Positions 43,371 to 53,561 of a DNA stretch of 64,000 bases are shown in pieces; the stretch's first letter is position 1; each line of letters begins with the position of its first letter. A model generated the notes under the pieces. It saw only the letters and a program-made list of their open reading frames with translations, searched no databases and was not told the origin of the DNA. Position numbers and translations under genes: made by a program. The DNA is from Chania multitudinisentens RB-25 (GTDB lineage: Bacteria; Pseudomonadota; Gammaproteobacteria; Enterobacterales; Enterobacteriaceae): assembly GCF_000520015.2 (NCBI RefSeq), contig NZ_CP007044.2, forward strand, positions 1,922,001 to 1,986,000, given 5' to 3'.

Positions 43371-44165
43371 TCACAGATGCGGAATATTGCGCCCGTAATA
43401 GATCTCCTGCATCTCTTTCCACAGCAGATCGGTAATTCTTTGACGTTCCGTGCTACTCAATTCATCTGGTTTCGCGTTGAACAAGTAGTGTTTCAGATCG
43501 AAATCCTTCAGCAGCATCTTGGTATGGAAGATATTCTCCTGATACACATTCACATCCACCATGTGGTACAGCGATTTTATATCTTTAGACATAAAGTTCT
43601 GGATCGAGTTGATCTCATGGTCGATGTAATGCTTTATACCGTTCACGTCGCGGGTAAAACCACGTACACGGTAATCCATGGTGACGATATCGGATTCTAG
43701 CTGATGGATCAGGTAGTTTAGCGCCTTTAGCGGTGAAATCACGCCACAGGTAGAGACTTCAATATCGGCACGAAAGGTACATAGCCCACCTTCTGGATGG
43801 CTTTCCGGGTAGGTATGAACACAGATATGGCTTTTATCCAGATGGGCTACCACCGTATTGGGCAGTGGGCCAGGGTGCTCTGAGGTATCGACATCTTTAG
43901 GATCGACCGGTTCTTCACTCACCAGAATGGTGACGCTGGCACCCTGCGGTTCGTAGTCTTGGCGTGCGATGTTTAAAACGTTGGCACCAATAATCGAACA
44001 GGTTTCACTGAGGATCTCGGTCAGGCGATTGGCATTATATTGTTCGTCAATGTAGGCGATATAGCCGTCACGGTCGTCCGCCGTTTTGGCGTAACAGATA
44101 TCGTAAATACAAAAACTCAGGCTCTTGGTCAGGTTGTTAAAGCCGTGCAGTTTTAGCTTATGCAA
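43371..44165 (-). CDS. speD: S-adenosylmethionine decarboxylase proenzyme
   Basis: Makes decarboxylated SAM, the aminopropyl donor for spermidine. 264 residues. Self-cleavage to a pyruvoyl enzyme occurs at Lys-Ser in VVAHLDKSHICVHTYPESHP (around residue 112). Highly similar to E. coli SpeD throughout. The start codon is TTG, with GGAAGG upstream; the same frame has no better start. It lies 36 bp downstream of speE, the usual speE-speD operon. Confidence 0.96.
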   Translation of the reverse strand: MHKLKLHGFNNLTKSLSFCIYDICYAKTADDRDGYIAYIDEQYNANRLTEILSETCSIIGANVLNIARQDYEPQGASVTILVSEEPVDPKDVDTSEHPGPLPNTVVAHLDKSHICVHTYPESHPEGGLCTFRADIEVSTCGVISPLKALNYLIHQLESDIVTMDYRVRGFTRDVNGIKHYIDHEINSIQNFMSKDIKSLYHMVDVNVYQENIFHTKMLLKDFDLKHYLFNAKPDELSSTERQRITDLLWKEMQEIYYGRNIPHL

Positions 44166-44201
44166 TTGGGTTCACCTTCCTTATCTTCTCGATCTTCTCG
44201 C

Positions 44202-45065
44202 TTAACGTGTTACGTTCAGTGCGTTGAGCAAATACTGTGGCAAAGCAAAGCTGCCTACATGAATTGCCGGGTTGTAGTAGCGGCAGTGTAAGTTATTTTG
44301 ATTAAGGCGTTGTTGCAGCGTGGCAGCATCAAGCTGGCGCAGTTGCGGGGTGTTACTGGCCCAGGCGAACGTCATGATACCACCGTAATAGGTCGGGATC
44401 GCGGCCTGATAAAAGCTGACATCGTTGAAGTACTGGCTGAGTTTGGTATGGCTGTTGACCGCTTCATCCTGTTGCAGGAAACAGACACCGTTTTGTGCGA
44501 CAAAGATGCCGCCTTCGTTCAGGCAACGTGCGCAACCGGCATAAAATGCGGAGGTAAACAGGCTTTCGCCAGGGCCGATCGGGTCGGTGCAGTCAGAGAT
44601 AATGACATCGAATTTTTCATCGGTTTGCGTCACAAAGTTAACACCATCGTCGATCACCAGTTTGAAGCGGGGATCGTCATAGGCACCAGCATGGTGATTA
44701 GGCAAATACTGGCGGCAGAATTCCACAACACCAGCGTCAATCTCAACCATGGTGATCTGTTCAACCCCCTGATGGCGGCTGACTTCACGCAGCATACCCC
44801 CATCGCCACCGCCGATGATCAGCACTTTCTTTGCTTGGCCGTGCGCCAGCAACGGGACGTGAGTCATCATTTCATGATAAATAAATTCATCACGTTCAGT
44901 GGTTTGCACTACGCCATCGAGCGCCATCACACGGCCCAGCACTGGGTTTTCGAAAATGACCAGGTCCTGATGCCCGGTCTTTTCACGGTAGAGTACTTCC
45001 CCAACTGAAAAGTACTGCCCGAAGCTGGCATGCAGCGTTTCATACCAAATATCTTTCTGGGTCAT
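44202..45065 (-). CDS. speE: Spermidine synthase
   Basis: Transfers the aminopropyl group to putrescine. 287 residues. VLIIGGGDGGMLREVSRHQG is the dcSAM-binding motif, EIDAGVVEFCRQYLP follows, and DVIISDCTDPIGPGESLFT holds the catalytic Asp. It starts the speE-speD operon and connects with ornithine decarboxylase at the left end of the window. Confidence 0.97.
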   Translation of the reverse strand: MTQKDIWYETLHASFGQYFSVGEVLYREKTGHQDLVIFENPVLGRVMALDGVVQTTERDEFIYHEMMTHVPLLAHGQAKKVLIIGGGDGGMLREVSRHQGVEQITMVEIDAGVVEFCRQYLPNHHAGAYDDPRFKLVIDDGVNFVTQTDEKFDVIISDCTDPIGPGESLFTSAFYAGCARCLNEGGIFVAQNGVCFLQQDEAVNSHTKLSQYFNDVSFYQAAIPTYYGGIMTFAWASNTPQLRQLDAATLQQRLNQNNLHCRYYNPAIHVGSFALPQYLLNALNVTR

Positions 45066-45177
45066 TTGCAGGAGACTCCATAAACCGCCACGAAAAAAAT
45101 AGGCGCGACATCATAGCTAACTCTGCCGGAGGATGCACGGCAGAATCCTAGACGTGTTGCAAACAGGGAGGGATTGT

Positions 45178-45528
45178 TTAATTAGCGTAAGCCAACAGGC
45201 TCAGTGAGTCGCGCGCCAGATACTTACACTTATTGGAGGTAGGGATGGCAATACCACTGAGGTCGCGATAACTCGCCTCACCCAGTGTTTTCATATCGAA
45301 ACTATTATAATTGCTTAAATCCCAGCGGTTCTGCTGGGCAAAATAAACAATGGCACGTTTGATTTGCACATTAGGTAACTCATTGTATCCGCATTCATTT
45401 TTAAGATAGATAAATACCGCTGTCAGATCGGCAAGATCTTCCGCTTCGGATTCATTCAGTGCCTGGCTGGCGTTAGAAAAACCCAGCATAGTCAGCAACA
45501 GCATCAATAACGTTGTTTTTTTCATCAT
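45178..45528 (-). CDS. yacC: YacC family secreted protein
   Basis: 116 residues with signal peptide MMKKTTLLMLLLTMLGFSNA and a mature part with two Cys (NECGYNEL, SNKCKYL). Corresponds to YacC (PulS/OutS-like) of E. coli; some family members are pilotin-like, but no secretin gene is near. Divergent from cueO. Confidence 0.85.
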   Translation of the reverse strand: MMKKTTLLMLLLTMLGFSNASQALNESEAEDLADLTAVFIYLKNECGYNELPNVQIKRAIVYFAQQNRWDLSNYNSFDMKTLGEASYRDLSGIAIPTSNKCKYLARDSLSLLAYAN

Positions 45529-45663
45529 AAAAATAGACCTGTTTATTATTCACTGACGTTACCACACTTGCCTGTAAAGGCAGCAGGTTTATTACGCGCA
45601 CTCAACCTTACGTAGAGTATACCTGCCATCTTCAAGTTATGAGGGACTCTTGAGTATAAATAC

Positions 45664-45694
45664 TTGACCTTCCTCTAAGGGGAGGGTTTAGGCT
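45664..45694 (+). promoter_or_regulatory. CueR-type promoter of cueO
   Basis: -35 TTGACC and -10 TAGGCT are separated by 19 bp, the long spacer of MerR-family promoters. Between them is ACCTTCC-N7-GGAGGGT, close to the E. coli CueR boxes of copA and cueO. This predicts Cu(I)-induced transcription. Confidence 0.85.
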
Positions 45695-45736
45695 GTGAGC
45701 CTTGTGCTATCAATCACTGAAATAAGGGAACCAGCG

Positions 45737-47350
45737 ATGCTACGCCGTGATTTTATTAAATTGACCGCTGCATTAGGTATGGCCAGTGTTTTGCCATTGT
45801 GGAGCCGCGCAGTTTGGGCCGCGGATCAACCTGCATTACCTATTCCACCGTTGTTGATGCCAGATGCGCAGGGCAAGCTCGCGTTGACGCTGCAAACCGG
45901 TGAAATGAACTGGTTGCCGAATGTGGCGACGAAAACCTGGGGTATCAATGGCCCACTGTTAGGGCCTGCGGTACGTTTACAGCGCGGTAAACCACTCAGC
46001 GTGGCGATCAGTAATAAACTGCCGGAAGCCAGTACCGTCCATTGGCACGGGCTGGAGATCCCCGGTGACGTTGACGGTGGCCCACATGCGCTGATTCAAC
46101 CAGGCGATACCCGAACGGTCAGTTTCACTGCTGATCAACCAGCGGCAACCTGCTGGTTCCACCCACATACCCATGGCCGGACTGGCCATCAGGTGATGAT
46201 GGGGTTGGGGGGATTGGTGCTGCTGGAAGATGACGAAAGCGGCCAGTTACCACTGCCCAAAACCTGGGGTAAAGACGATATTCCGGTGATCTTGCAGGAT
46301 AAGCGCTTGGGTAAAGATGGCCAGATCGAATATCAGTTGGACGTGATGAGCGCGGCAGTCGGTTGGTTTGGCGATCGGATGTTTACCAACGGTGCAGCTT
46401 ATCCGCAGCATGTTGCGCCGCGTGGTTGGCTACGGCTGCGTTTCCTGAACGGGTGCAATGCGCGCTCACTCAATTTGGCCGCCAGCGATAATCGGCCTTT
46501 GTATGTGATTGCCAGTGATGGCGGTTTCCTCAGCGAGCCAGTGAAACTGACGGAACTGCCGATACTGATGGGCGAACGTTTCGAAGTGTTGGTGGATGTT
46601 TCAGATGGCAAGCCGTTTGATATTGTGACGCTGCCTGTGGTGCAGATGGGCATGACGCTGGCCCCGTTCGATCAGCCATTGCCTGTGCTGCGCATTCAGC
46701 CTTCTTTGGAACCAGGAGTGAAGGCCATGCCGGACAGTTTGGTCAAACTGCCTGCGCTGCCGCCATTAGGCGGCCTACAGGAACGCTGGCTGCAACTGAT
46801 GATGGAGCCCAAACTGGATATGCTGGGAATGCAGGCTCTGATGGATCGCCATGGTCATCAGGCTATGGCGGGGATGAGTATGGATCATGGCAATATGGCC
46901 GGTATGGACCATAGCAAGATGCAAGGTATGGATCACGGCAATATGCAGGGGATGGACCACGGTAAGATGCCTGGTATGGAACAGGGTGAGAAGCCGTTTG
47001 ATTTCAGCCACAGCAACAAGATCAATGGTAAAGCTTTCGATATGGCCAAGCCGATGTTTGAAGCCAAGCGCGGCCACTATGAGAAATGGACCATCTCGGG
47101 TGAAGGGGACATGATGTTGCATCCGTTCCATATTCACGGCACTCAGTTCCGTATTTTGTCAGAAAATGGCAAAGCGCCAGCGGCGCATCGCGCAGGTTGG
47201 AAAGACACCGTTCTGGTTGAAGGCAAACGCAGTGAAGTGTTGGTTCGTTTTAACCATTTGGCCAGTGCCGAATTTGCTTACATGGCCCATTGCCACCTGT
47301 TGGAACATGAAGATACGGGCATGATGCTGGGTTTCACCGTCGCTGGCTGA
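45737..47350 (+). CDS. cueO: Multicopper oxidase CueO
   Basis: Periplasmic Cu(I) oxidase for copper tolerance. 537 residues from the ATG at 45737, which exposes a Tat signal (MLRRDFIKLTAALGMASVLP). Three cupredoxin domains with copper-binding motifs HWHG, WFHPHTHG, HPFHIHGTQF and HCHLLEHEDTGM. A Met/His-rich insert with repeated MDHG/MQGMDH units (about residues 375-420) corresponds to the regulatory Met-rich region. The preceding CueR-like promoter supports the assignment. Confidence 0.96.
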   Translation: MLRRDFIKLTAALGMASVLPLWSRAVWAADQPALPIPPLLMPDAQGKLALTLQTGEMNWLPNVATKTWGINGPLLGPAVRLQRGKPLSVAISNKLPEASTVHWHGLEIPGDVDGGPHALIQPGDTRTVSFTADQPAATCWFHPHTHGRTGHQVMMGLGGLVLLEDDESGQLPLPKTWGKDDIPVILQDKRLGKDGQIEYQLDVMSAAVGWFGDRMFTNGAAYPQHVAPRGWLRLRFLNGCNARSLNLAASDNRPLYVIASDGGFLSEPVKLTELPILMGERFEVLVDVSDGKPFDIVTLPVVQMGMTLAPFDQPLPVLRIQPSLEPGVKAMPDSLVKLPALPPLGGLQERWLQLMMEPKLDMLGMQALMDRHGHQAMAGMSMDHGNMAGMDHSKMQGMDHGNMQGMDHGKMPGMEQGEKPFDFSHSNKINGKAFDMAKPMFEAKRGHYEKWTISGEGDMMLHPFHIHGTQFRILSENGKAPAAHRAGWKDTVLVEGKRSEVLVRFNHLASAEFAYMAHCHLLEHEDTGMMLGFTVAG

Positions 47351-47456
47351 CGTTTTCAAGCTGGGGCACCGTGGCGGTGCATGTGCTGTGCGTCGCCACC
47401 ACCGATCCATTATGCTAAACTTTGTGCCTTTCTTGCGGCAAATTGATCTGAAAACG

Positions 47457-47993
47457 ATGAAACACACTGTAGAAGTAATGATTTCCGAGCAGGAAGTTAA
47501 GCTCCGTATCGCTGAACTTGGCCGCCAGATCACTGAAGATTACCGCAATAGCGGCAGTGATATGGTGTTGGTTGGGTTGCTGCGTGGCTCTTTTATATTC
47601 ATGGCCGATTTGTGCCGTACCATTGAAGTGCCACACGAGGTTGATTTCATGACCGCCTCCAGCTACGGCAGCGGTATGTCCACCAGCCGCGATGTGAAGA
47701 TCCTGAAAGATCTGGATGAAGACATCCGTGGCAAAGACGTGTTGATCGTCGAAGACATCATCGATTCTGGCAATACGCTGAACAAAGTGCGTGAGATCCT
47801 GGCATTGCGTGCGCCAAAATCCTTGGCGATCTGCACCTTACTGGATAAACCCGAGCGCCGTGAAGTGGATGTATCCGTGGAATATGTAGGCTTCTCAATT
47901 CCGGATGAATTTGTGGTGGGCTACGGTATCGATTATGCCCAGCGTTATCGCCATCTGCCCTATATCGGTAAAGTGGTACTGTTGGACGAATAA
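47457..47993 (+). CDS. hpt: Hypoxanthine phosphoribosyltransferase
   Basis: Purine salvage enzyme, 178 residues from the ATG at 47457 (MKHTVEVMISEQEVKLRIAE); the open frame extends upstream but overlaps the promoter. PRPP-binding motif VLIVEDIIDSGNTL, plus MTASSYGSGM and VGYGIDYAQRYRHLP. Convergent with can, with a hairpin between. Confidence 0.96.
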   Translation: MKHTVEVMISEQEVKLRIAELGRQITEDYRNSGSDMVLVGLLRGSFIFMADLCRTIEVPHEVDFMTASSYGSGMSTSRDVKILKDLDEDIRGKDVLIVEDIIDSGNTLNKVREILALRAPKSLAICTLLDKPERREVDVSVEYVGFSIPDEFVVGYGIDYAQRYRHLPYIGKVVLLDE

Positions 47994-48012
47994 CCGGCTT
48001 AAAGCCGGTTAT
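47990..48012. terminator. Hairpin between hpt and can
   Basis: ATAACCGGC and GCCGGTTAT form a 9-bp stem with a 5-nt loop, followed by a short T run. It can serve both convergent genes. Confidence 0.7.
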
Positions 48013-48026
48013 TTAACGCTGGGAGG

Positions 48027-48683
48027 CTACAGACCTTTGTCCTGTTGCAGTGTGGCTATCGCTTTACGGTAGCCCATTTCCAGGCTTTCGCGGCTGGTGG
48101 CCGTCACTTCCAGGTCGCGCAGACGGCCATCCTGAAGGCCATATACCCAGCCATGAATCATCACTTTCTGGCCGCGTTTCCAGGCAGACTGCATGATGGT
48201 GGAGTGGCCCAGGTTATACACCTGTTCAATCACGTTGATTTCGCACAACACATCCAGGCGCTGTTCCGGTTCCAGTTCGCCGAGCAGTGAACTGTGTTTG
48301 TACCAGAGATCGCGGATGTGCAACAGCCAGTTATTGATCAAGCCCAGCTCAGGGTTTTCTACCGCCGCTTCCACACCCCCACAGCCCAGGTGACCACAGA
48401 TAATGATATGCTCAACTTCCAGTACATCCACGGCATATTGCACGACAGACAGGCAATTCAGATCGGTATGGATCACCAGATTTGCTACGTTACGGTGAAC
48501 GAACAGTTCACCTGGTTCCAGGCCTGTCAGGCGTTCTGCGGGAACGCGGCTGTCGGAGCAGCCAATCCAGAGGAAACGGGGTTTCTGCGCCTGGGATAAA
48601 CGTTCAAAAAAACGGGGATCTTCCTGATTGATGGTGTCGGACCAAGAATGGTTATTGGCGATAAGCTTCTCGATTTCTTTCAT
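48027..48683 (-). CDS. can: Beta-class carbonic anhydrase
   Basis: Interconverts CO2 and bicarbonate. 218 residues from the ATG at 48683 (MKEIEKLIANNHSWSDTINQ). Zinc ligands: Cys in FLWIGCSDSRVPAE with Asp/Arg, and HLGCGGVEAA. VHRNVANLV is conserved. Divergent from yadG. Confidence 0.96.
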   Translation of the reverse strand: MKEIEKLIANNHSWSDTINQEDPRFFERLSQAQKPRFLWIGCSDSRVPAERLTGLEPGELFVHRNVANLVIHTDLNCLSVVQYAVDVLEVEHIIICGHLGCGGVEAAVENPELGLINNWLLHIRDLWYKHSSLLGELEPEQRLDVLCEINVIEQVYNLGHSTIMQSAWKRGQKVMIHGWVYGLQDGRLRDLEVTATSRESLEMGYRKAIATLQQDKGL

Positions 48684-48950
48684 GGCGGTTATTGGCCTGT
48701 AATGAACGATTTGCGTTGATGTAATATATGACAAGCATCACAATTTGAAAATCAGAACCGCAGGGCTAATTTTACGCACGGATTTGACTCCGTGAAGGTA
48801 AGGCTGATGGTACACTCAGCTTTATTATAGATTGCTGAAACAATCCCTAAACGATTTTAAAGCGCGGCAAAGCGTCAAGCCTCTGGGGCGCTTATGCGAT
48901 GCATTGAAAGATAACAGGCATGCTCATTGTCACAAGGTACTCTCTAACCT

Positions 48951-49874
48951 ATGAATTATGCATTGGAAATAGCGCAATTGACCAAAACCTACGCGAGTGG
49001 CGTAAAGGCATTGCACGGTATTGATCTGAATGTTGAAGCAGGGGATTTTTATGCCCTGTTGGGGCCGAATGGCGCAGGGAAATCAACGACCATAGGCATT
49101 ATCAGCTCGCTGGTAAACAAGACTTCCGGCACCGTTCGGGTGTTTGGCTATGATATCGACAAAGATATCGTCAATGCCAAACGCCAGCTTGGGTTGGTGC
49201 CACAAGAATTCAATTTTAACCCGTTTGAAACCGTATTGCAGATTGTGGTTAATCAGGCGGGCTATTATGGCGTAACGCGCAGTGAGGCACAGCTACGCGC
49301 GGAGAAATACCTCAATCAGCTTGATCTGTGGGGCAAGCGTAATGAGCGCGCACGCATGCTCTCTGGTGGGATGAAGCGGCGTTTGATGATTGCTCGCGCC
49401 TTGATGCACCAGCCGAAGCTGTTGATTCTGGATGAACCTACCGCTGGGGTGGATATTGAACTGCGCCGCTCAATGTGGGGGTTCTTGAAAGAGCTGAACG
49501 CCCAGGGCACCACCATTATTCTGACTACCCACTATCTGGAAGAAGCAGAGATGCTGTGCCGCAATATCGGCATTATCCAGAACGGTGAGCTGGTAGAAAA
49601 CACCTCAATGAAAGAGCTGTTGGCAAAGCTGCAATCAGAAACTTTTATTCTCGATCTGGCGGCAAAAAGCCCATTGCCGAAGCTTGACGGTTACCACAAC
49701 CGCCTGACGGATACTTCTACGCTAGAGGTAGAAGTCATGCGTGAGCAAGGTCTGAACGGCTTGTTTGCCCAGTTGAGTGCGCAAGGCATTCAGGTGCTGA
49801 GTATGCGTAACAAGGCCAACCGGTTGGAAGAGTTGTTTGTCACCCTGGTTAACGGCAATGAGGGAAAATCATGA
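48951..49874 (+). CDS. yadG: ABC transporter ATP-binding protein YadG
   Basis: 307 residues. Walker A GPNGAGKSTT, signature LSGGMKRRLMIARAL, Walker B LLILDEPTAGVDIELR and H-loop TTHYLEEAEML. It belongs to the DRA/CcmA-like group paired with ABC-2 permeases. It overlaps yadH by 4 nt (ATGA). Substrate unknown. Confidence 0.94.
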   Translation: MNYALEIAQLTKTYASGVKALHGIDLNVEAGDFYALLGPNGAGKSTTIGIISSLVNKTSGTVRVFGYDIDKDIVNAKRQLGLVPQEFNFNPFETVLQIVVNQAGYYGVTRSEAQLRAEKYLNQLDLWGKRNERARMLSGGMKRRLMIARALMHQPKLLILDEPTAGVDIELRRSMWGFLKELNAQGTTIILTTHYLEEAEMLCRNIGIIQNGELVENTSMKELLAKLQSETFILDLAAKSPLPKLDGYHNRLTDTSTLEVEVMREQGLNGLFAQLSAQGIQVLSMRNKANRLEELFVTLVNGNEGKS

Positions 49875-50641
49875 TGCATTTGTATTGGGTGGCGTTGAAG
49901 AGCATCTGGGCCAAAGAGATAAACCGGTTTACGCGTATCTGGATTCAGACTCTGGTACCGCCAGTGATCACGATGACGCTCTACTTTATTATCTTTGGCA
50001 ACCTGATTGGTGCGCGCATCGGTGAAATGCACGGTTTTGACTATATGCAGTTTATCGTTCCTGGCCTGATCATGATGGCGGTGATCACTAATGCCTATGC
50101 CAACGTAGCTGCATCGTTTTTTAGTGCTAAATTCCAGCGTAACATTGAAGAGTTGCTGGTGGCGCCAGTACCTACCCATGTGGTGATCGCCGGTTATGTG
50201 GGGGGTGGGGTAGCGCGCGGTGTTTGCGTGGGCATTTTGGTCACGGTGATTTCACTGTTTTTTGTCCCGTTGCAGGTACATGCCTGGTGGGTGATTGCGG
50301 TGACGCTGTTGCTGACGGCGGTTCTGTTCTCGTTGGGCGGGCTGCTTAACGCGGTATTTGCCACGACTTTCGATGACATCAGCCTGATCCCCACCTTCGT
50401 CTTAACGCCGTTGACTTACCTGGGGGGGGTATTCTATTCGCTGACCCTGTTGCCGCCGTTCTGGCAGGCGGTGTCCAAATTGAACCCTATCGTCTATATG
50501 ATCAGTGGGTTCCGCTTCGGTTTTCTCGGCATTGCTGATGTCCCGCTGGCGTTGACGATGGCGGTGCTGCTGGCGTTTATCGTGGTATTCTATGGGCTTG
50601 CTTGGTATCTGATCGAACGTGGGCGCGGTTTGCGCTCCTAA
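49871..50641 (+). CDS. yadH: ABC-2 type permease YadH
   Basis: 256 residues with about six membrane helices, ABC2_membrane family. MYQ-like start is MMHLYWVALKSIWAKEINRF, and TPLTYLGGVFYSLTLLPPFW and LNPIVYMISGFRFGFLG are the typical C-terminal blocks. Partner of YadG; substrate unknown, possibly lipid- or drug-like in this family. Confidence 0.94.
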   Translation: MMHLYWVALKSIWAKEINRFTRIWIQTLVPPVITMTLYFIIFGNLIGARIGEMHGFDYMQFIVPGLIMMAVITNAYANVAASFFSAKFQRNIEELLVAPVPTHVVIAGYVGGGVARGVCVGILVTVISLFFVPLQVHAWWVIAVTLLLTAVLFSLGGLLNAVFATTFDDISLIPTFVLTPLTYLGGVFYSLTLLPPFWQAVSKLNPIVYMISGFRFGFLGIADVPLALTMAVLLAFIVVFYGLAWYLIERGRGLRS

Positions 50642-50849
50642 TAGCCTTTTCCCTGATGCTGGAAAAGGTGCTTAGCACAGAAAGCCTATCAAGTTGCAGT
50701 GGTAGCTGGCCTTCCCACTGCAACTTGCGGGGTGATAAAGGTAGAAAACCGCGCAAATATCCCCTTTTTCTCCGCTCTAAGAATCGTGTTATGCTGATAC
50801 TCCACATTTTCTCCATTTTTCATTATCGTACTTGTAAGCAGAGCAAACC

Positions 50850-52133
50850 ATGCAGTTTCAACACAAGATAGCAGCGGTGCTGTTTGGCATTTTTATGTTG
50901 TTGACAACACCCGTTGCGTTGGCAAATTTGTTGCCGGAAGACAACGCTGTTAAATCTGAATACATGGAAGTGCAACGTGATAGCGAAGTTTATTCGTTGG
51001 TCGGTGAGCATGTTATCCCGGTAGGCGAAGTAAAACGGGGGCAACTGATACAGGTGTTCCCCGCTGATGCGGAATATTATGAGTTTAAATTTGGCTATGG
51101 CACCGGCTTTATCGATAAAAGCGATGTGCGGGGCATCGGCAAATCCCGCAAAGTGAAAGAGGATGATCTGGGGGAACTGCATAAACCGCTGACCAATCAG
51201 AACCTGATCACGCAGCGGCCCACCAACGTTTACACCGCTATCAATAACCAAAGTGAAGTTTTCGGTGTGTTGGAAGAAAACCTGCGTTATCCGATCATCG
51301 GCAAGCTGAAAGACTCGCTAAATAATACCTGGTATGAAGTGAATATCGGTGAGCGTTTGGGGTATATCAGTGAATTGGATGCAGAGATCGATAGCGGAAT
51401 TCCGGTGCTGACTTATCACCATATGTTGAAAAACGATGAGAACAAGCGTTTTCGTAATACCTCAACCACCACCTCGGATGTGGCATTCAGTAATCAGATG
51501 GCCTATCTGAAACAGGCAGGGTATGACACCATTTCGCTTTATCAGTTAGAAGCTTATCTGCATAATCGGATTAACCTGCCGGGTAAAGTGGTGGTGTTGA
51601 CGTTCGATGATGGGTTGAAGTCGGTGTATCGTTACGCTTATCCCGTGCTGAAGAACTATGGATTCCGTGCCACGACGTTTGTTATTTCTTCACGTATCAA
51701 ACGCCATCCGCAGAAATGGAACCCGGACTCGTTGCAGTTTATGAGTATTTCTGAACTGAAAGAGATTCAGGATGTATTTGATATTCAGTCACATACTCAT
51801 TTCTTGCACCGTTTGGATAACAAACGTCAGCCAATCCTGTTGAGCCGTTCGCTGCATAACATTGAATTCGATTTTGAGCACTCAAGACGCGCCTTATCGC
51901 AGTTCAACCCGCATGTGTTGTACTTGGCGTATCCCTTTGGTGGTTATAACAAAAATGCTATTCAAGCAGCAAAAGATGCCGGATTGCATATGGCACTGAC
52001 CACGGTACGGGGGAAAGTGAAGCCGGGGGATAATCTATACACCCTGAAGCGGCTCTATATTCTGCGTACCGACTCTATTCCAATCATGGCGGAACGCATT
52101 GCCAACAAGCCAAGCATGCCGGTAGCGCACTGA
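50850..52133 (+). CDS. yadE: Polysaccharide deacetylase family protein YadE
   Basis: 427 residues with a Sec signal peptide (about residues 1-25, ending VALA). An N-terminal region of about 160 residues looks like SH3-type repeats (FGVLEENLRYPIIGKLKDSL). The NodB domain follows: VLTYHHML, KVVVLTFDDGLKSVYRYAYP with the catalytic Asp pair, QSHTHFLHRL with metal His residues, and LAYPFGGYN. Likely acts on a periplasmic or surface N-acetylated glycan; substrate unknown. Confidence 0.9.
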   Translation: MQFQHKIAAVLFGIFMLLTTPVALANLLPEDNAVKSEYMEVQRDSEVYSLVGEHVIPVGEVKRGQLIQVFPADAEYYEFKFGYGTGFIDKSDVRGIGKSRKVKEDDLGELHKPLTNQNLITQRPTNVYTAINNQSEVFGVLEENLRYPIIGKLKDSLNNTWYEVNIGERLGYISELDAEIDSGIPVLTYHHMLKNDENKRFRNTSTTTSDVAFSNQMAYLKQAGYDTISLYQLEAYLHNRINLPGKVVVLTFDDGLKSVYRYAYPVLKNYGFRATTFVISSRIKRHPQKWNPDSLQFMSISELKEIQDVFDIQSHTHFLHRLDNKRQPILLSRSLHNIEFDFEHSRRALSQFNPHVLYLAYPFGGYNKNAIQAAKDAGLHMALTTVRGKVKPGDNLYTLKRLYILRTDSIPIMAERIANKPSMPVAH

Positions 52134-52137
52134 GAAC

Positions 52138-52440
52138 GGCACTGTTGCAAAGATCGAGATGATGCAGCCTTCAGTGTCGTTGAAAGGGGGGGAAGTTTCA
52201 AAGACTCGGCTCACCAAGCACATCTCGCCCAGAAGATGTGCCAAAATAAAACGATTTTATCTGACCTTTGCGCAGTGCACACATCACCTCAACGCCTTTT
52301 ATCGTGGCGTAAGTTGCCTTCATCGATTTGAACCCCAGCGTGGCACCGATTATCCGTTTAAGCTTTCCATAATCGCATTCAATCATATTAGGTAGACTAA
52401 AACCCACAATACCTAATACCTGCAAATGAACCCGCATTTA
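52138..52440 (-). mobile_element. IS6-family relic: terminal repeat and transposase C-terminus
   Basis: GGCACTGTTGCAAA at 52138-52151, five bases after the yadE stop, is the IS6/IS26-type terminal repeat. On the minus strand the transposase C-terminus reads NMIECDYGKLKRIIGATLGF, then KSMKATYATIKGVEVMCALR and KGQ. It shifts frame near 52230 into LGEMCLVSRVFE. The N-terminal part and catalytic core are absent, so it is inactive. Confidence 0.8.
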
Positions 52441-52688
52441 TCTTTATTGACCGGTATTCCATTTTCACCAATCCACAATAATTGAAAATGAAAATTTGAA
52501 GGAAAAACAGGGCCCGTATAAAGCGGCCAGGCGTTACCGTAGACAAGCAAAAACTTTTATCTTCACAACAAATTATAAACTACGTCACAAAATTGCCTTC
52601 TGGCATAGCTCCAAAACCGACTCTGTATACATTTTGTTGACATACATTCTGGTATTGATAGCTTACACAACAAGAAAAGGTGTTTTCT

Positions 52689-53459
52689 ATGTATCATATT
52701 GATTATAACAGCTATCGCTCGGTGAAAGGTTTCAATCGCCGTGTTCGCTTCCTGGTTATGCATTACACTGCGGTTGATTTTAAGGCATCGATTACGTCGT
52801 TGACCGGATCTGCGGTTAGTGCTCATTATCTCGTCCCTGACCCTTCAGAAAAAATGTATATTGATGCCGGTTTTAAGGATATGCGTATTTTTAACCTGGT
52901 TGATGAAAACGAGCGGGCCTGGCATGCCGGTGTAAGCTCATGGGCCGGACGTAATAACCTGAACGACACAGCTATTGGCATTGAAACAGTGAATCTGGCT
53001 TCTGATAATAATGGCGTGTTCGTATTCCCACCTTATAATCCAACACAAATTGAAGCGATTAAACAGCTGGCTGCCAATATTCTGCAACGATATCCTGATA
53101 TTACGCCCACTAATGTCGTCGGGCACAGCGATATCGCTCCCGGGAGAAAGAGCGATCCAGGGGCAGCTTTCCCATGGAAAGAACTTTACGAAGCAGGCAT
53201 CGGCGCATGGTATGAGGAATCGACCATGCAGCAATATCAGGTGCAGTTCAGCAAGTCTCTGCCAGCGAAAGCCGATATCGTTGCCAGGCTAAAAAATTAC
53301 GGATATGACACCTCGAATACAGACACAGGAAGCGGATACATGAATTTGATCCGGGCATTTCAGCTTCACTTCCGACAAAAAAATTATGATGGGAACCTTG
53401 ATATTGAAACAGCGGCGATTATCTATGCATTAGTAGAAAAGTATTTCCCACCAAAATAA
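52689..53459 (+). CDS. N-acetylmuramoyl-L-alanine amidase (Amidase_2 + PG-binding domain), no signal peptide
   Basis: 256 residues. The Amidase_2 domain (about 1-165) has zinc-ligand His in VRFLVMHYTAVDF, AIGIETVNLA and VVGHSDIAPGRKSDPGAAFP with the second His and Asp. A PG-binding helical domain ends the protein (VARLKNYGYDTSNTDTGSGY onward). It resembles AmiD, but no lipoprotein or Sec signal is visible, so it may act in the cytoplasm on recycled muropeptides or be released in another way. The ATG at 52689 has AAAAGG 8 nt upstream; a GTG at 52680 is a weaker choice. It is followed by an S66 peptidase gene. Confidence 0.85.
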   Translation: MYHIDYNSYRSVKGFNRRVRFLVMHYTAVDFKASITSLTGSAVSAHYLVPDPSEKMYIDAGFKDMRIFNLVDENERAWHAGVSSWAGRNNLNDTAIGIETVNLASDNNGVFVFPPYNPTQIEAIKQLAANILQRYPDITPTNVVGHSDIAPGRKSDPGAAFPWKELYEAGIGAWYEESTMQQYQVQFSKSLPAKADIVARLKNYGYDTSNTDTGSGYMNLIRAFQLHFRQKNYDGNLDIETAAIIYALVEKYFPPK

Positions 53460-53561
53460 ATTTATATTACAGCTTAATCATAAATGGGGTGTTGTAATTT
53501 ATTACTCCATATAATATGACTTGGCCATTTTAATTTAATATGGTCATGTCATTCAGGATGC